Assembly: GCA_019096065.1 (NCBI GenBank) | Contig: JAGUCH010000002.1 | Span: forward strand, 4,538,501-4,602,500 | DNA from: Paracyclopina nana | Taxonomy: Eukaryota; Arthropoda; Copepoda; Cyclopoida; Cyclopettidae | Length of the DNA: 64,000 nt | Direction: 5' to 3' | In this document: positions 28,641 to 39,257 of the stretch, in pieces | Layout: every line of letters begins with the position of its first letter | Numbering within the stretch: position 1 is the first letter of the stretch | The notes under the pieces: model-generated | The model's database searches: none | What the model was told of the DNA's origin: nothing | Seen by the model: only the letters and a program-made list of their open reading frames with translations | Program-made: the position numbers and the translations under genes

Positions 28641-31600
28641 ATGGGACCCCAAGACACCCCTGAGGTTGTTGAGGATACCCGGCAGCCCCAGGAGCCTCCA
28701 GATCCTCCAGATCCCCCTGACTTATCCCCTAGAAGTGTCAACCTGGATGAGTCATCGCTGAGAGGGAGTCCCTTGATCACTGTCAACTCTGTGATTCCTC
28801 TGGAGTTTGAGGAACCTGATCCAGTTTACTTAACCACAAGTGACCATGCAACCTTTTTCCCACATTACAGCCGGTGTGCTAAGCCTTTATGGCCCAAAAC
28901 CCCGGCCACAATTCCCAGCTCTTTTTTCAGAGATTTCAATAGAAAAGTACTAGCAGAAATGTCTCCTTTAGGTTTTCAGCTACTTTAGTTGAGTATTTTT
29001 CAGGTTGTTCAATTCAACTTATCCGAAATGGTCAAGCCTGCTCCCATAGCAAGAAGACCCTATGATTGCTTGGATAATCCTTACCCTTCTGGATGCTCCA
29101 GGCTCTGTAATCACCCAGTGAGCAAGGAGCTCAAGAAAGAATACAAAGAAGTCATCAAAAAGACCAAGGAAACAAATGTATGTAGTTTTGCTAGTTCATC
29201 CTGATGTCCGAGCAATTATGAAAAGGAATCAAAATGAGGCTTACCTTATTGAGATTCCTCCATCTTGAGATAACTTTTACTTTGACACGTCTTATTTTAA
29301 AGCACTGCTATTTGAAAATTCACTTTTAAAATTCCAAAAACCACTCTTATCCAGATAGGCGATTGAGGCATTTGAGCGCGTGGAGACTTGCAACTGTTTT
29401 TTCACTGTTTTAGTTTTCTAGATAAATTGGTTTTGAATGTCCTTCGACTAAAAGCGCCAAATTGCCTCAAAAACAGCCAAACCACGTACCGAAGTTCACA
29501 CCGTTTAATCATCAACGATAACTGAGTAATCAGCTTGCACAAAATAAATAAAGTAAAAAACTAAAAATAGTCAAAATGAAGTCAAGATGAAAAAAAGCAG
29601 TCACTTTGGAATATAATTGTTTTCATTAACTTTTTAAGGATTTCACATCATTTCTATGCTTTCAGGCCTCTTCGGTGAAAACCATTTTGCTTCCGGATGA
29701 AGAAATGATTGTGAGGGATGAGTTATGCAGACTTCAAAACAATGCCAGTCCAGCTTCGAGTGAAGGCTCATCATTGGCTAGACCTGACAGCTTGCATGGT
29801 GATGATGATGAAGACCGAATTCCAGATGAGCTCCTGCTCAAGTATACTAAAGCAGATGATGAGGATGATTACCCTGTTGAGCAAGGAGCTAAAGATTCCC
29901 CACAACACACTCCAAGATCGGCCTTGTCAGATTCCGGCAGAAGATGCAAAACTCCGGATCAATTACCCCCAGATGATCCTGACGAAACCACGTAATGTGT
30001 TACTTATTTTGGATGGGTCACATTTATTTCTATGCTCAATTTTTCAGGGCCAAGAAAAAGATTGTTCTGGATTTGAGAAGGACCAAAAGCACCGAAAATA
30101 TGCAGACCAAAGAAATGAGCGAAGCCAATGAAACAGATTTGGAGAGTATGCCCAAAAATGACCCCTTGCTCGGATCGGGGGATAATTTAAGCAAAGAGGA
30201 GCAAAGTTTGAGCAAAGTTGACAAGGAAATGCCTGCTGAACCTGCCAACAAGGCAACTGAGGTGATAAAAGCTTTCCAAGCTAACTTTACTAAAAGCCTT
30301 TTTATCAAAGTTTACCATCTTAAAACCTTGAGCCTAGTTGGAAGCATGTCTTTGAAGGACGTAGAACTTCCCGAGGCCTTTTTGGCCTTTGTGAATTCTT
30401 GCAAAACTCTCATCGATGAAGTGTACCATATAAAAAGATACAGAGTTGATTATTTGCAATTTGATGCAATGATGAAGCAACCACATAAATCAACTCTCAT
30501 AAGATTTCCCTTGCTTTTTGATATTGGTCTGTTCTCACATGCAACAGTGAACAAATGAAACCATTTTTTAGCAGCTTAATTTTAAGGACATATGAGAACA
30601 GACAAAATGGATGAGTAGTGGCCAATTGGAGCAAAATAGCTGATACAATCAAAACCAGCAAAAGTTCACCAAAGCCCTTTAAAGTTAGCCATGAATGCCA
30701 CAATAGAGTTTGTTTCAAGACATTGGTGCAAATAAAAAGTGAGCTCAAGCTTTATCTTCCCACCAAGAGGTGGATCTTAAAAAATATTGCTTTGCCCAAT
30801 CCAATTCAGGAGTTCAGACTAGGTAGGAAAATGTGATCAATCCTAAAAATGGACTTATTTTAATATAGTCCTCTAAAAAAGTTAGAATGTATGACTTATT
30901 TTAGGTAGTGACTACTCCATCATTGACAAAAACAAGCAAGGTAACCATCAAGACTGAGCCCAAAGTGTCAGTTCCAGCCCCCCCTCCTACCGCTCAACCA
31001 CCGCCACCACCAATCCCACAGCCAAAAAAGTCCAAAAAGAAATTTGCGAGACATAAAATCAGGTCTGAATCTCCCGATAATCTGGTCATAGACCTTGAAG
31101 ATCCAGCTGAGACCCAGGTAAGCTTTAAATAGTTATGACATTGGAATTCTGCTTTAATGTAAAAGCTCTTTTATAGGTTGCCACATCGGAGTCCAAGGTG
31201 AGAGAGAGAAAGGCCTCCCAATCCGGAGGAGAAAAATCCAAAGAGAGCAAGAGCCAAAAAGGAGATGTGAAAACATCCATAAATGAGGAGGCTCAACCCG
31301 CTGAACTTGAAATGGACTATAATGATGATGAGGAAGACGACTACTCTGAAGGACAGCTTAGCTATCGATCTCACATTCCTATTTCAAAAGATACTCCCCT
31401 GGAGAGAAGAGCTTTGATGTCACTAGAAAAGCAACTGGAGTTGGAGCTACCAGAATCTAAGTTGGACATCAAGGTCAGGTTCCATCTCTCGCCTTTCTTA
31501 TAATATCTACCATCTATTATAGCCTTTTTTCCAAAGTACATTTGAACTGTATATAGTATTTCATCCAATTTTCTCCTCTTATTTTGGGCGTGAAACTTAC

Positions 31601-32583
31601 AGGGTGTGCCTCAAGTATTGTCAATAACAGGCAACCCTCATGGTGCAGGGGTATGTACAAATGAAAGCCAACATAAATCCAAAGTAGACCTATATGACAA
31701 ACTAAACTGCACATAATCGTGGAATGTGATTCATACGATATGTATCTTACAAATAACTAATGTTTTTTACTCTCTCATTGTTCAGAGACTGCAAGAGATC
31801 GATGACAACTTGATCAACATAGTCAGGAATTCCTCAGGAAGGAATCCTACCCAAGTAGAGCTGGAAATAAGAGAGCTTGAAAAGGAGCTGAAATTGCCTT
31901 CCAAATCAAGTGCTGATCAAGGAGATGAAGATGAGTGTGATTTCTGGCTGTCTTTGCCCAGAACATTTTCGTATCAGTCCTCCAGGTTTGAGCTACCTTT
32001 GGACATTAATTTGCTGAACTCCATGACTCCGCTTGACTACCTGTCAAGATATGTATCGGTGTCCAGCTCAAGGAGGCAATTGTATAATAAAGTTTTCGTC
32101 AGGCACAGAAGCCTCAAAGATGGCTTGCTCAATGATGAGGTGATTATCTAAAATGAACTGTATGACTTTCTTTAATAAAGATAATATCGTTTTCAGACTG
32201 TCATTAAGGGGATGGAGGAAGTTTTAGGATCAGCCATGACTGCAGATCAAAGGCAGCAAATCTGGAAGCAATTGGGAATTGTGTTGAAGGCCCATATCAA
32301 CACTGTATTCAATTACAAGCAATTTTGTGGCATTGCTGCCATGACTGAGAGGCTGTTTTGCGAGCAATTCTCCACTGCTGGAAGCTTGTCATCAGAGTCC
32401 AAATCTGAAATTGAAGTGGCTGATTTTGACAGACTACACTCCAAAATTGAGCACCTCCAGCTGATACCAGCATTGAGGGACTTGTTGCTGAAGATCAAAG
32501 ATTCTGGCATCACTCGATTCGAGCATAACAATGCAAGTGGCCACATTTTGACCAGGAAACGGTCCAAATTCGAGTTTATTTGA
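28641..32583 (+). CDS. Unrecognised ~756-aa acidic protein, eight exons
   Basis: Exons fit GT-AG rules with matching phases: 28641-28946, 29004-29177, 29666-29991 (phase 2), 30048-30261, 30905-31117, 31177-31473, 31786-32139 and 32197-32583. The ATG is at 28641 and the stop TGA at 32581. The first two thirds are disordered: Pro-rich N-terminus (PQEPPDPPDPPD), acidic stretches, a PPPPP segment and Lys/Ser/Glu-rich linkers. The C-terminal about 240 residues look folded and helical (LNSMTPLDYLSRYVSV, then SRRQLYNKVF and an EF-hand-like or armadillo-like helical end). The disordered-then-helical layout suggests a scaffold or adaptor. I do not recognise the family. The 643-bp fourth intron is in frame for a while after 30261 and could hide alternative coding sequence. 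Confidence 0.7.
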
Positions 32584-32897
32584 CAAGACTTTGCTGAGTT
32601 AGGCTTCATGTCGCACAAGTACAACTATATGGACAATTTGGCCTTGATTCACAGCTTTCGGAATCTTGCTTTCAAAGATTCATTTTTTAATAACAAGCAA
32701 TTTGATGTTGAATGATTAAAGCTTATGCAAATACAAATTCTGGATTTAGCGATTTTTCTACGCCCGCGTTAAGCCACACTTAGAAAGGAGAAAGATGCTT
32801 CCGTAAAAAATACTATAGTTTATTGCACATTGCTCTTTTTTAGCATAGATTTTATAGAATATGGTATTGCTCAGGATTGTTACAGTTTTTTTATGTT
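32584..32897. other. Short convergent intergenic region
   Basis: 314 bp between two converging genes. An ATTAAA variant poly(A) signal lies at about 32714 for the plus-strand gene. Nothing else is seen. Confidence 0.5.
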
Positions 32898-33302
32898 TTA
32901 TGGCTCTTGTTGATCCTTCAAGCATTTAAGGTAAATGGGTTCACACAATGAGAATCTTTCATTGGTCTGTTGCAAACTTTCATAGTTAATTGCCAGGTTG
33001 TCCAGACATGAGATGACCTCCTCCTCACAATATTGAATTCTCAAGGTGAACAGGTCTAGAATATATCGAAGGAAGGGGTTTTAAAATGCCTTAAAGATTT
33101 TATCAGATATGCTTTTTTTACCTGATTTTTCTATATTGTTGCTCAAGCTTCTCCCAGTTCTACCAGCCAATTTTCCAAAGAAATTCGGGGCAAATACAGA
33201 ATTTCGGTCATTCCTTGGGATAAGCCAAGGCACAAAAAAGTGATTGGTGTCACCTAATATGGCGGATGTTGTGGTTCCCATTCTGAAAATTTCTCTCCTC
33301 AA
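32898..33302 (-). CDS. Small two-exon gene, ~105-112 aa, unrecognised
   Basis: Exon 1 is 33122-33302, ending AAATCAG|GTAAAA in phase 1. Exon 2 is 32898-33055, entered at TATTCTAG|ACCTG; the 66-bp intron is typical of this genome. Phases match and the exon-2 frame is open to a TAA at 32898-32900. Because each exon is short, the gene is not visible as one ORF. An internal ATG at 33281 (MGTTTSAILGDTNHFF), directly preceded by a 3' splice-like TTTTCAG, is the likelier start. The C-terminal half is helical with three cysteines (YCEEEVISCLDNLAINYESL). The N-terminal half is basic and aromatic. No family is recognised. Confidence 0.5.
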
Positions 33303-33861
33303 TTAATAATTGCTACCTGATAGCTTGCGAGCTAGCTACTGAAAGTAACACGATTCCTGGATGCAGAGAGTAAAAAAACTTTCTAATTCTCTCATGAAAT
33401 CTGAATGGTCCCACAGAAAATTGGGATAACTTAAAATAAGACGCATCTATGAGCATCCCGATCCTTTTATTTTGCAACAAATTTTTATCAAAGGAATTGG
33501 TCCTACTCAGTTTGGAAATTACGGATGCTTCTTTCATGCTACTAAAGTGAAGGAAAATCCCTGCTGTCAAGCTTAATAGCGGGACGACATAGAAGGATCA
33601 TGTTACGCTTAGCATTTTTTGTGACGCTACTTGTTATTAAGGATGATCTAAGTTGTAACTCGCTTCATTCAGACCTCAGAAAGGAATTTGAGAGTCTAAA
33701 TGCTGTGTCATATTTTGATGTACTTTTGGAGTTCATGCAATAATGTAACCCTTAAGTAAAATCGTTAAAAACCTGATAAGATTACAGAGATCCGACTCAA
33801 CTTGTGGTGTATTATTTTTGCATAAAAACCTTGGTCACTAGGCCGAATAAAAAAATATCAG
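33303..33861. other. Intergenic DNA, nothing supported
   Basis: A minus frame at 33313-33570 is open but lacks an ATG, and the 34-bp gap to the next gene's splice-like site is too short for an intron. No other structure was seen. Confidence 0.45.
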
Positions 33862-36729
33862 TTATTTGGTCAAATCAATCAAAGTTGGCTTAACTGGAGT
33901 CTGACTCTTCCATTTTGGGGTTAAAATGTTGACCACGTTGCCTGACTTGTCAGAGCTTGACTTGGCATCTTTCTTGGACTTATCGGCACTTGCTTTTCCC
34001 TTATTGGAGCCAGTTTTAGCCTTTTCAGCTTCAAGCCTAGCCTTCTCTGCCTTGACCTTCTCAGCTTCAAGTTTGGCCTTTTCAGCCTTTTCTGCAGCCA
34101 CATTCAAAGCTTTCAAGCGATCCTCTTCAGACAGAACCTTTGTAAATCTAGTGATCAACAATGCTGGAGAACCTTTGGCATTTGATCCGGTTGTAGAATT
34201 AATCCTCTCACTTTTGGGGGTACACTCAGGTCCAGCCTCAGACTTTGCATCCAGAGCTCCAGCAACTGTTAATGAAGAAGAAGCACTTGGAGTGCTGGCC
34301 TTGTTAGGCTGCTCCAAAATGTACTCCCACTTGTTGGGTACATCAGGCTGATTGATTCCATAGGTTTTCAAAAACTGCTCCTTGACCAGCCAACATTTCC
34401 TTGACAAAATTTCAGATCGCTGATAGTCAGCAATCTCTTGGATCTTTTGCAACACCTTACTCTTAGGCAGTTGTAATGGTTCCTTAGATTTGGACCAAAA
34501 CTCTACAAACTCCTTTGCTAAGAATACTTTGTTATTGGTGTTGGCATGAACCAGCCGGATCAGATCTGGCATGGCATCATCAGGGACTTGCTTGAGAGAC
34601 TTTGTCTTGCTTGACTTATCCGACTGACCCTTTTGATTGGAAGGCGACTCTGGCACACTCATTTCAGGATTCGAAATTGAAGTAGGGATGCAAGCCCGAT
34701 TTCCAGGATGAGCAAAGACAACAGCTTTGTAAGGATTAAGGATTTTGATGAGCTGATCATATGCAATCTTGAATTCAGCATCCTTGTCACTGCTATCTGG
34801 GTCATTCCAAAAGCATCCAAATACCCTGGGCTTCAGCTTGGCAGGTTTCTTCTTTTTGTATTCTTCCTCGAACTGCTGAGCTTTGAGCTTTTGCTTTTTG
34901 ATTTCAAGCTCCTCATCAAATTCTTCTTCGTCATCCTCATCTCCTGCTTTTAGCTCATCTTTGTCCAGAACACCGTGCCCAACAAAGAATCCGTCATCGT
35001 CGTCCTCCTCTTTCTCGTCCCGAGCCTCATTTTCATCATCTTCCTTGTCCTTTTCTTCATCTGACAAGGACTCTCCTTGCTCCTCTTCTTCCCAGTCGTC
35101 ATCGGAGTCGTAATCATAGTCGAAAACTTCTGAATCCAAGCCCAAAGGACGTCTTGGACCAACTTTGCTTGACTTCTTGGACCATGTGCCAAAATAGGCA
35201 GGACGTTGATTGTCATGAAACTGCAACAGTTTGGCTTTTTTGAACACTTTGCCGACAATGGCAATTTTGCCCTCCTTGTTGTCATCTAGGATTTCATCGC
35301 CAATGTCGTCTTCTTCATCCTCAATTATTTCTATGTCATCTTCCAAGTCTCTTTTTGTGGACACTGGCCACGTTTTACCCTGAACATGGCCAGACTTATT
35401 GTGCCTCAAAGAGCTAATGTAAAGTTCACTCTTCTTGAGGTTGCCATTGATGCTGCAATCCAAATTGGCTTTTTTATCTTGTGAAAGTTGGATACGAGTC
35501 ACAGGAGCCAGTCGCATATCTTTTTTTACCCTAAATTGATTCAAGCCATTGACAGACTCTTGGGTAGCTTCATTTTGCTTCTCAGATTCAGTGTCCTTTT
35601 TTACGATGAAAAAGTTGGCAAAGCTGGCCTTCACCTTTTCAGTCTTAGCCTTTTCTTGCTGCTCTTGTTTCTCCTTTTCAATTTGCTTCTTCTTGTTTGC
35701 CTCTTCCTTCTGCTTCCTTTCCAGCTCCTTTTGTTCTTCCTTTTCCTTTTTCCTCTTCATCTTCTCCTCCTCTTTCTCTTTCTTCTGTTTCTCCTTTTCT
35801 AATCGCTCGAGCTCCTTCTGAGCTTCCTTTTCTTTTCTTTCAGCTTCTTTCTTTGCTTCCTTCTCTTTCTTCTCAGCCTCCTTTTTGGCCTTTTCTGCTT
35901 CCCTTGCAAGCCTTGCCACTTCCTTCATTTTTTCCTTTTCCTCCCTCTTCTTTTCGAACTCCAATTTTCGTGCTAGTTGCTTAGGAGTGAGATTTTTTTC
36001 CGAGAAGGAAGAATCCTTTGGTGTAGTAGGTGTCTTATTGGCCATCTGGCCACTAGGTGTTTTGGGGGTCTTATTTGCTATCTGGCCGCTAGGAGTTTTT
36101 GGGGTCTTGGGAGTCTTGGCGATGATTGGAGTTGAGTCAGGAGACTTGACCAAGGAGTCCTCCATGATTTCAACTTCAGACGGAGTTGATACTTTGGTCA
36201 ACCCCTTCTTGGGTTCAGTGACTTCCATGATTTCATCTTCATTTTTGGGCTCCCCCTTATCATTTTCATCCAATGAAGGTTTTTTGACAGGGGATGCGAC
36301 ATTGTCTGCTTCCATCGTAGGACGTTTTCTTGGTGACCTCTTTTCCTCTGAATTAGAAGCTTTGGCCTTCTTTTTGCTACTGCCCACCTTAACCTTGACT
36401 TTCATGACTGAAGGAGACTTCATTTCAGCCTTGTCTGCATCACGCTTATTATCCTTTTCATCGTCATCAGTGGAAGAAATGGACAATTTCCGTTTCTTGC
36501 TCTCCTCAATATTTTTTTTGACCTCGCTCTCCATCTTGGCAAGAGCAACATTTTTGTCAATCTTGGAGAAAGGAAGCCTCATCTGCTTCATCTTCTTTGG
36601 CTTCTCCTCGCTCTCTTCTTTGGTCAAATCAACCACAACTTTGCCTTCAGTAGCCATGACTGTCACTTTTTCCCTGATTTCAGAATTGTTCCTCTGTTGA
36701 CCAAAAACGCGGCAGATGTCGGACAACAA
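33862..36729 (-). CDS. CHAF1A: Chromatin assembly factor 1 large subunit (p150)
   Basis: Single exon, 955 codons from 36729; the ATG at 36657 (MATEGKVVVDLTKEE) is the likelier start. Visible in order: the N-terminal conserved RLPF element (KQMRLPFSKI, about residues 48-57); two NKTPKTPSGQ-type repeats; a long charged KER coiled region (about 245-375, KEAERKEKEAQKELERLEK); a PIP-like ASFANFFIVKK right after it; the conserved ED segment (RPAYFGTWSKKS, then VFDYDYDSDDDWEEEEQGE, about 535-600); and a winged-helix-like C-terminal part (PDLIRLVHANTNNKVFLAK, about 745-830). CAF-1 deposits H3-H4 on newly replicated DNA with PCNA. The C-terminal about 120 residues are Ala/Lys/Glu-rich (EKAKLEAEKVKAEKARLEAE). 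Length is close to the vertebrate protein. Confidence 0.95.
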   Translation of the reverse strand: MLSDICRVFGQQRNNSEIREKVTVMATEGKVVVDLTKEESEEKPKKMKQMRLPFSKIDKNVALAKMESEVKKNIEESKKRKLSISSTDDDEKDNKRDADKAEMKSPSVMKVKVKVGSSKKKAKASNSEEKRSPRKRPTMEADNVASPVKKPSLDENDKGEPKNEDEIMEVTEPKKGLTKVSTPSEVEIMEDSLVKSPDSTPIIAKTPKTPKTPSGQIANKTPKTPSGQMANKTPTTPKDSSFSEKNLTPKQLARKLEFEKKREEKEKMKEVARLAREAEKAKKEAEKKEKEAKKEAERKEKEAQKELERLEKEKQKKEKEEEKMKRKKEKEEQKELERKQKEEANKKKQIEKEKQEQQEKAKTEKVKASFANFFIVKKDTESEKQNEATQESVNGLNQFRVKKDMRLAPVTRIQLSQDKKANLDCSINGNLKKSELYISSLRHNKSGHVQGKTWPVSTKRDLEDDIEIIEDEEDDIGDEILDDNKEGKIAIVGKVFKKAKLLQFHDNQRPAYFGTWSKKSSKVGPRRPLGLDSEVFDYDYDSDDDWEEEEQGESLSDEEKDKEDDENEARDEKEEDDDDGFFVGHGVLDKDELKAGDEDDEEEFDEELEIKKQKLKAQQFEEEYKKKKPAKLKPRVFGCFWNDPDSSDKDAEFKIAYDQLIKILNPYKAVVFAHPGNRACIPTSISNPEMSVPESPSNQKGQSDKSSKTKSLKQVPDDAMPDLIRLVHANTNNKVFLAKEFVEFWSKSKEPLQLPKSKVLQKIQEIADYQRSEILSRKCWLVKEQFLKTYGINQPDVPNKWEYILEQPNKASTPSASSSLTVAGALDAKSEAGPECTPKSERINSTTGSNAKGSPALLITRFTKVLSEEDRLKALNVAAEKAEKAKLEAEKVKAEKARLEAEKAKTGSNKGKASADKSKKDAKSSSDKSGNVVNILTPKWKSQTPVKPTLIDLTK

Positions 36730-37153
36730 AGTAGCTGCCAGATTGGAATGCTTTTAAAATACTGCTTCGAGTTCTGGTTTTTTATTGTTTATATTATTGT
36801 TGAATTGCTTCAAATTGAATTCCTTAAAAGTTGAACTTGCAAATTACATTCTTTCAGAAATTGGCTATAAATTAACGGCATTTGACGCAAAATAATTCTT
36901 TACATTGTGGCGCTTTTACATCGAATTGGCTCTTTATCAAAATATTCACTCCATAACTTATTGACATTAAAACCGAAAGAAAAACATATATTTCACTTTT
37001 CAGAACCGCGCCACGATATTCACTAGACATACATTACATGGTTAACAGGAGAGATCTTTCGTAATGCGATACTCCTAAGCAATAATGGATTATTTTCGAG
37101 TCAATATATATATGTACATTTATTCTAGGAGTATAAAAATGAGATTCTGGTTT
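36730..37153. other. Intergenic DNA between CHAF1A and the ING gene
   Basis: 424 bp, AT-rich, with a TA-rich run near 37100. It must contain the CHAF1A promoter and the 3' end of the ING gene. No motif stands out. Confidence 0.4.
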
Positions 37154-37948
37154 CTATTTCTTCTTCTTGAACAATGGCATGCACTTTGGGCAATACCATT
37201 TCCCCTTTGGCTTTGATGTGAGCTGCATGCAGCCAAAGTGGAACCATTCAATGCTGCAATCATTGTTGTCACAACCTATCATTTCACCATATGAAACTTG
37301 CTGGCAAAGGCAATAAGTTGGCTCATTAGGATCCACTGGCATGTCGAGCACTTCTTGGGGAATTCCACCGGGAAGTAAAGATGTGGTAGCAGTAGAGGCA
37401 ACAGCTTCTTTATCTTTGCTTGTGATTCCTCCACGGCCTTTCTTTTTCTTGCCAGCTTTGTCACTGTCCTCATCATTTTTGGTGCCTTTCTTCTTCTTGC
37501 CCAATTTGTCATCCTTAAGGGGTTTACGGCCAACCTTTTTCTTCTTTTGGCTATTTGGGTAGCTTGAAGCTTCGTCCTCAGTTTCTGTTTGGCTTATGCG
37601 ACCACCTTGTTCCCTCATTTCTGCCTCAAACTTGGCCAAATCGCCGTCCAGTTTTCTAATATGCTTGTCCACCATCTCATATGTCTGTATAGCGATGTTG
37701 ACTTTATCGTCTCCGTGCTCCTTAGCTTTTCTGAACATTTTTTGGATCTTTTCCATCTCCGAGGCTCTCTGTGAAGTCGTCAAATCTCTGGCTTTCCTCA
37801 GATATTCATCTGAAGAAGAGTCAATGTCTTGTAATAAAGTCTTGTTTTTCTGGTCCAGGTCGTGCATTAGGGTAAAGTTTCGCTTCAATTCACTTGGTAG
37901 AGCTTCCAGTGAGTCCAAATATTGCTCGAGATACAACGAACTTGTCAT
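37154..37948 (-). CDS. ING-family PHD-finger chromatin protein (ING4/ING5-like)
   Basis: Single exon. The frame is open to 38002, but the ATG at 37948 (MTSSLYLEQYLDSLEALP) matches the conserved ING N-terminus and gives 264 aa, close to ING4/5. An N-terminal ING helical dimerisation domain (about residues 1-105) is followed by a Lys-rich nuclear-localisation stretch (KKKKVGRKPLKD, GKKKKGTK). The C-terminal PHD finger has Cys4-His-Cys3 ligands, starting YCLCQQVSYGEMIGCDN and continuing to WYCPKCMP. The family reads H3K4me3 and belongs to histone acetyltransferase complexes. Divergent to MED31 with 611 bp between the ATGs. Confidence 0.93.
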   Translation of the reverse strand: MTSSLYLEQYLDSLEALPSELKRNFTLMHDLDQKNKTLLQDIDSSSDEYLRKARDLTTSQRASEMEKIQKMFRKAKEHGDDKVNIAIQTYEMVDKHIRKLDGDLAKFEAEMREQGGRISQTETEDEASSYPNSQKKKKVGRKPLKDDKLGKKKKGTKNDEDSDKAGKKKKGRGGITSKDKEAVASTATTSLLPGGIPQEVLDMPVDPNEPTYCLCQQVSYGEMIGCDNNDCSIEWFHFGCMQLTSKPKGKWYCPKCMPLFKKKK

Positions 37949-38559
37949 TTTGGGAAAATTGAATGAATAATTATTGTGTATTATGGTTTTTGAAATGACC
38001 ACTGCAACTCTGTAACCATCAGCTACCTTGATAGAAACAGATCAAACATCTATGTCAGTATTGTTTTTCTGAGGCTGATTTTCATTGATATGTGATTACA
38101 TATGTATAGGGTAAATATAAAAAAGCAAGTTTTTTAATTTCTTGCTGTGCTCCATTTTCAATGCTTGTTTACTCAACATTTCTAGAAATTTAGCCTTATG
38201 ATGAAAAATTATTAAAGCCTTAAAATTATTTTTTCACTTCCCAATGCTCTGGCTTTGGCTCCTTTCAAAAGGTAGATTTAGCTTAGAATTTAGCTTTATG
38301 AGACAAAAGTAATTCTGCCAAAGAGCAAACACTGTGAAATATAGCTAGTTTGGTAGCTTGAGGAGACCTTCAATTCTTGCATTTAAGTTTGTGGTTGCGC
38401 GTATGCAGAGTAAAGCTCGAGACTTAAGAATTGCATTCTGGGTAATCGGAGGAGTTTTTCGGCTTTTTCCCGTCAAAGCGCATCGGTAACGCAAGCCCAA
38501 AGTTAGCTATGTCAACAAAGTCGTATGAAAGTAGACTGCGCAAAAATTAAGCTTCATAG
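37949..38559. promoter_or_regulatory. Divergent promoter region, ING gene / MED31
   Basis: 611 bp separating two divergently transcribed genes. No TATA box is evident at either ATG; it may act bidirectionally. Beyond AT-rich tracts nothing is seen. Confidence 0.4.
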
Positions 38560-39256
38560 ATGATGTCTGGACCGGCAAGCGTTGGTCCTCCAGGATCCGG
38601 ACTTCCACCGCCTCCATATCCAGGATTCAGCCCCTCCCACAGTCCAGCGTCGGCGTCGGCCCCTGGCTCTGTTGGTGCACCCCACATGCCGCCTTCCCCC
38701 GGCTTTTATCCGCCGAAGCCGTCACCATCCGGACTCCTAGCATCTCCCTACCCTCATCAGTCTCCTCACTTTGCTAGTGACCAAGAGGAAAAGCAAAGGC
38801 TCCGATTTCAGACTGAGCTCGAGTTCGTGCAATGTCTTGGTAGTCCCAACTACCTCAACTTCTTGGCTCAGCGTGGGTACTTTAAGGACCCAACTTTCGT
38901 CAATTATCTCAAGTATCTACAATATTGGAAAGAGCCGGCATACGTCAAGTTCCTCAAGTATCCAGTTTGCCTCCACTTTCTGGAGCTGCTTCAACACGAA
39001 TCATTCCGCAAGGAGATTGTCAATGCTCAGGTAAAGCTTGCTATGAAAAACCTGTTTACTTAATTGTTTATCTGCCGTCTTGTTTGCTTTGCAGTGTACA
39101 AAGTTTCTTGACGATCAAATCATTCTGCACTGGCAGCATTACTCGAGGAAACGCGCTAAGCTCGTAGAAACTGCCGTGTCTGGAACGACAGCCAGTGTAT
39201 CAGGCACTCCCTCATCTTCAGTAGTTCAAAATATGCCAGTGAGCAAAAACAATTGA
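38560..39256 (+). CDS. MED31: Mediator complex subunit 31
   Basis: Two exons: 38560-39030 (ends GCTCAG|GTAAAG) and 39095-39256 (after TTTGCAG), a 64-bp intron in phase 0; 210 aa. The conserved Med31 core is unmistakable: [54 protein letters not shown] and, in exon 2, [13 protein letters not shown]. An unusual Pro/Ser/Gly-rich N-terminal extension of about 80 residues precedes it; most Med31 proteins are about 130 aa. Med31 is a middle-module subunit bridging activators and RNA polymerase II. The TGA stop at 39254-39256 lies 1 bp before an ATG of the PEX6 frame. Confidence 0.97.
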
Positions 39257-39257
39257 G

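Noticed and set aside
28405-31625. Transposon edges suggested by ACAGGGTGT-type motifs at about 28405 and 31600
   Set aside because: No matching inverted ends, target duplications or coding sequence found.
33283-33316. Intron joining the 33313-33570 frame to the small minus-strand gene
   Set aside because: Only 34 bp long and the upstream frame has no ATG.
35885-36700. Plus-strand 271-codon ORF rich in Ser/Phe/Leu
   Set aside because: Antisense shadow of the charged KER and Lys-rich part of CHAF1A.
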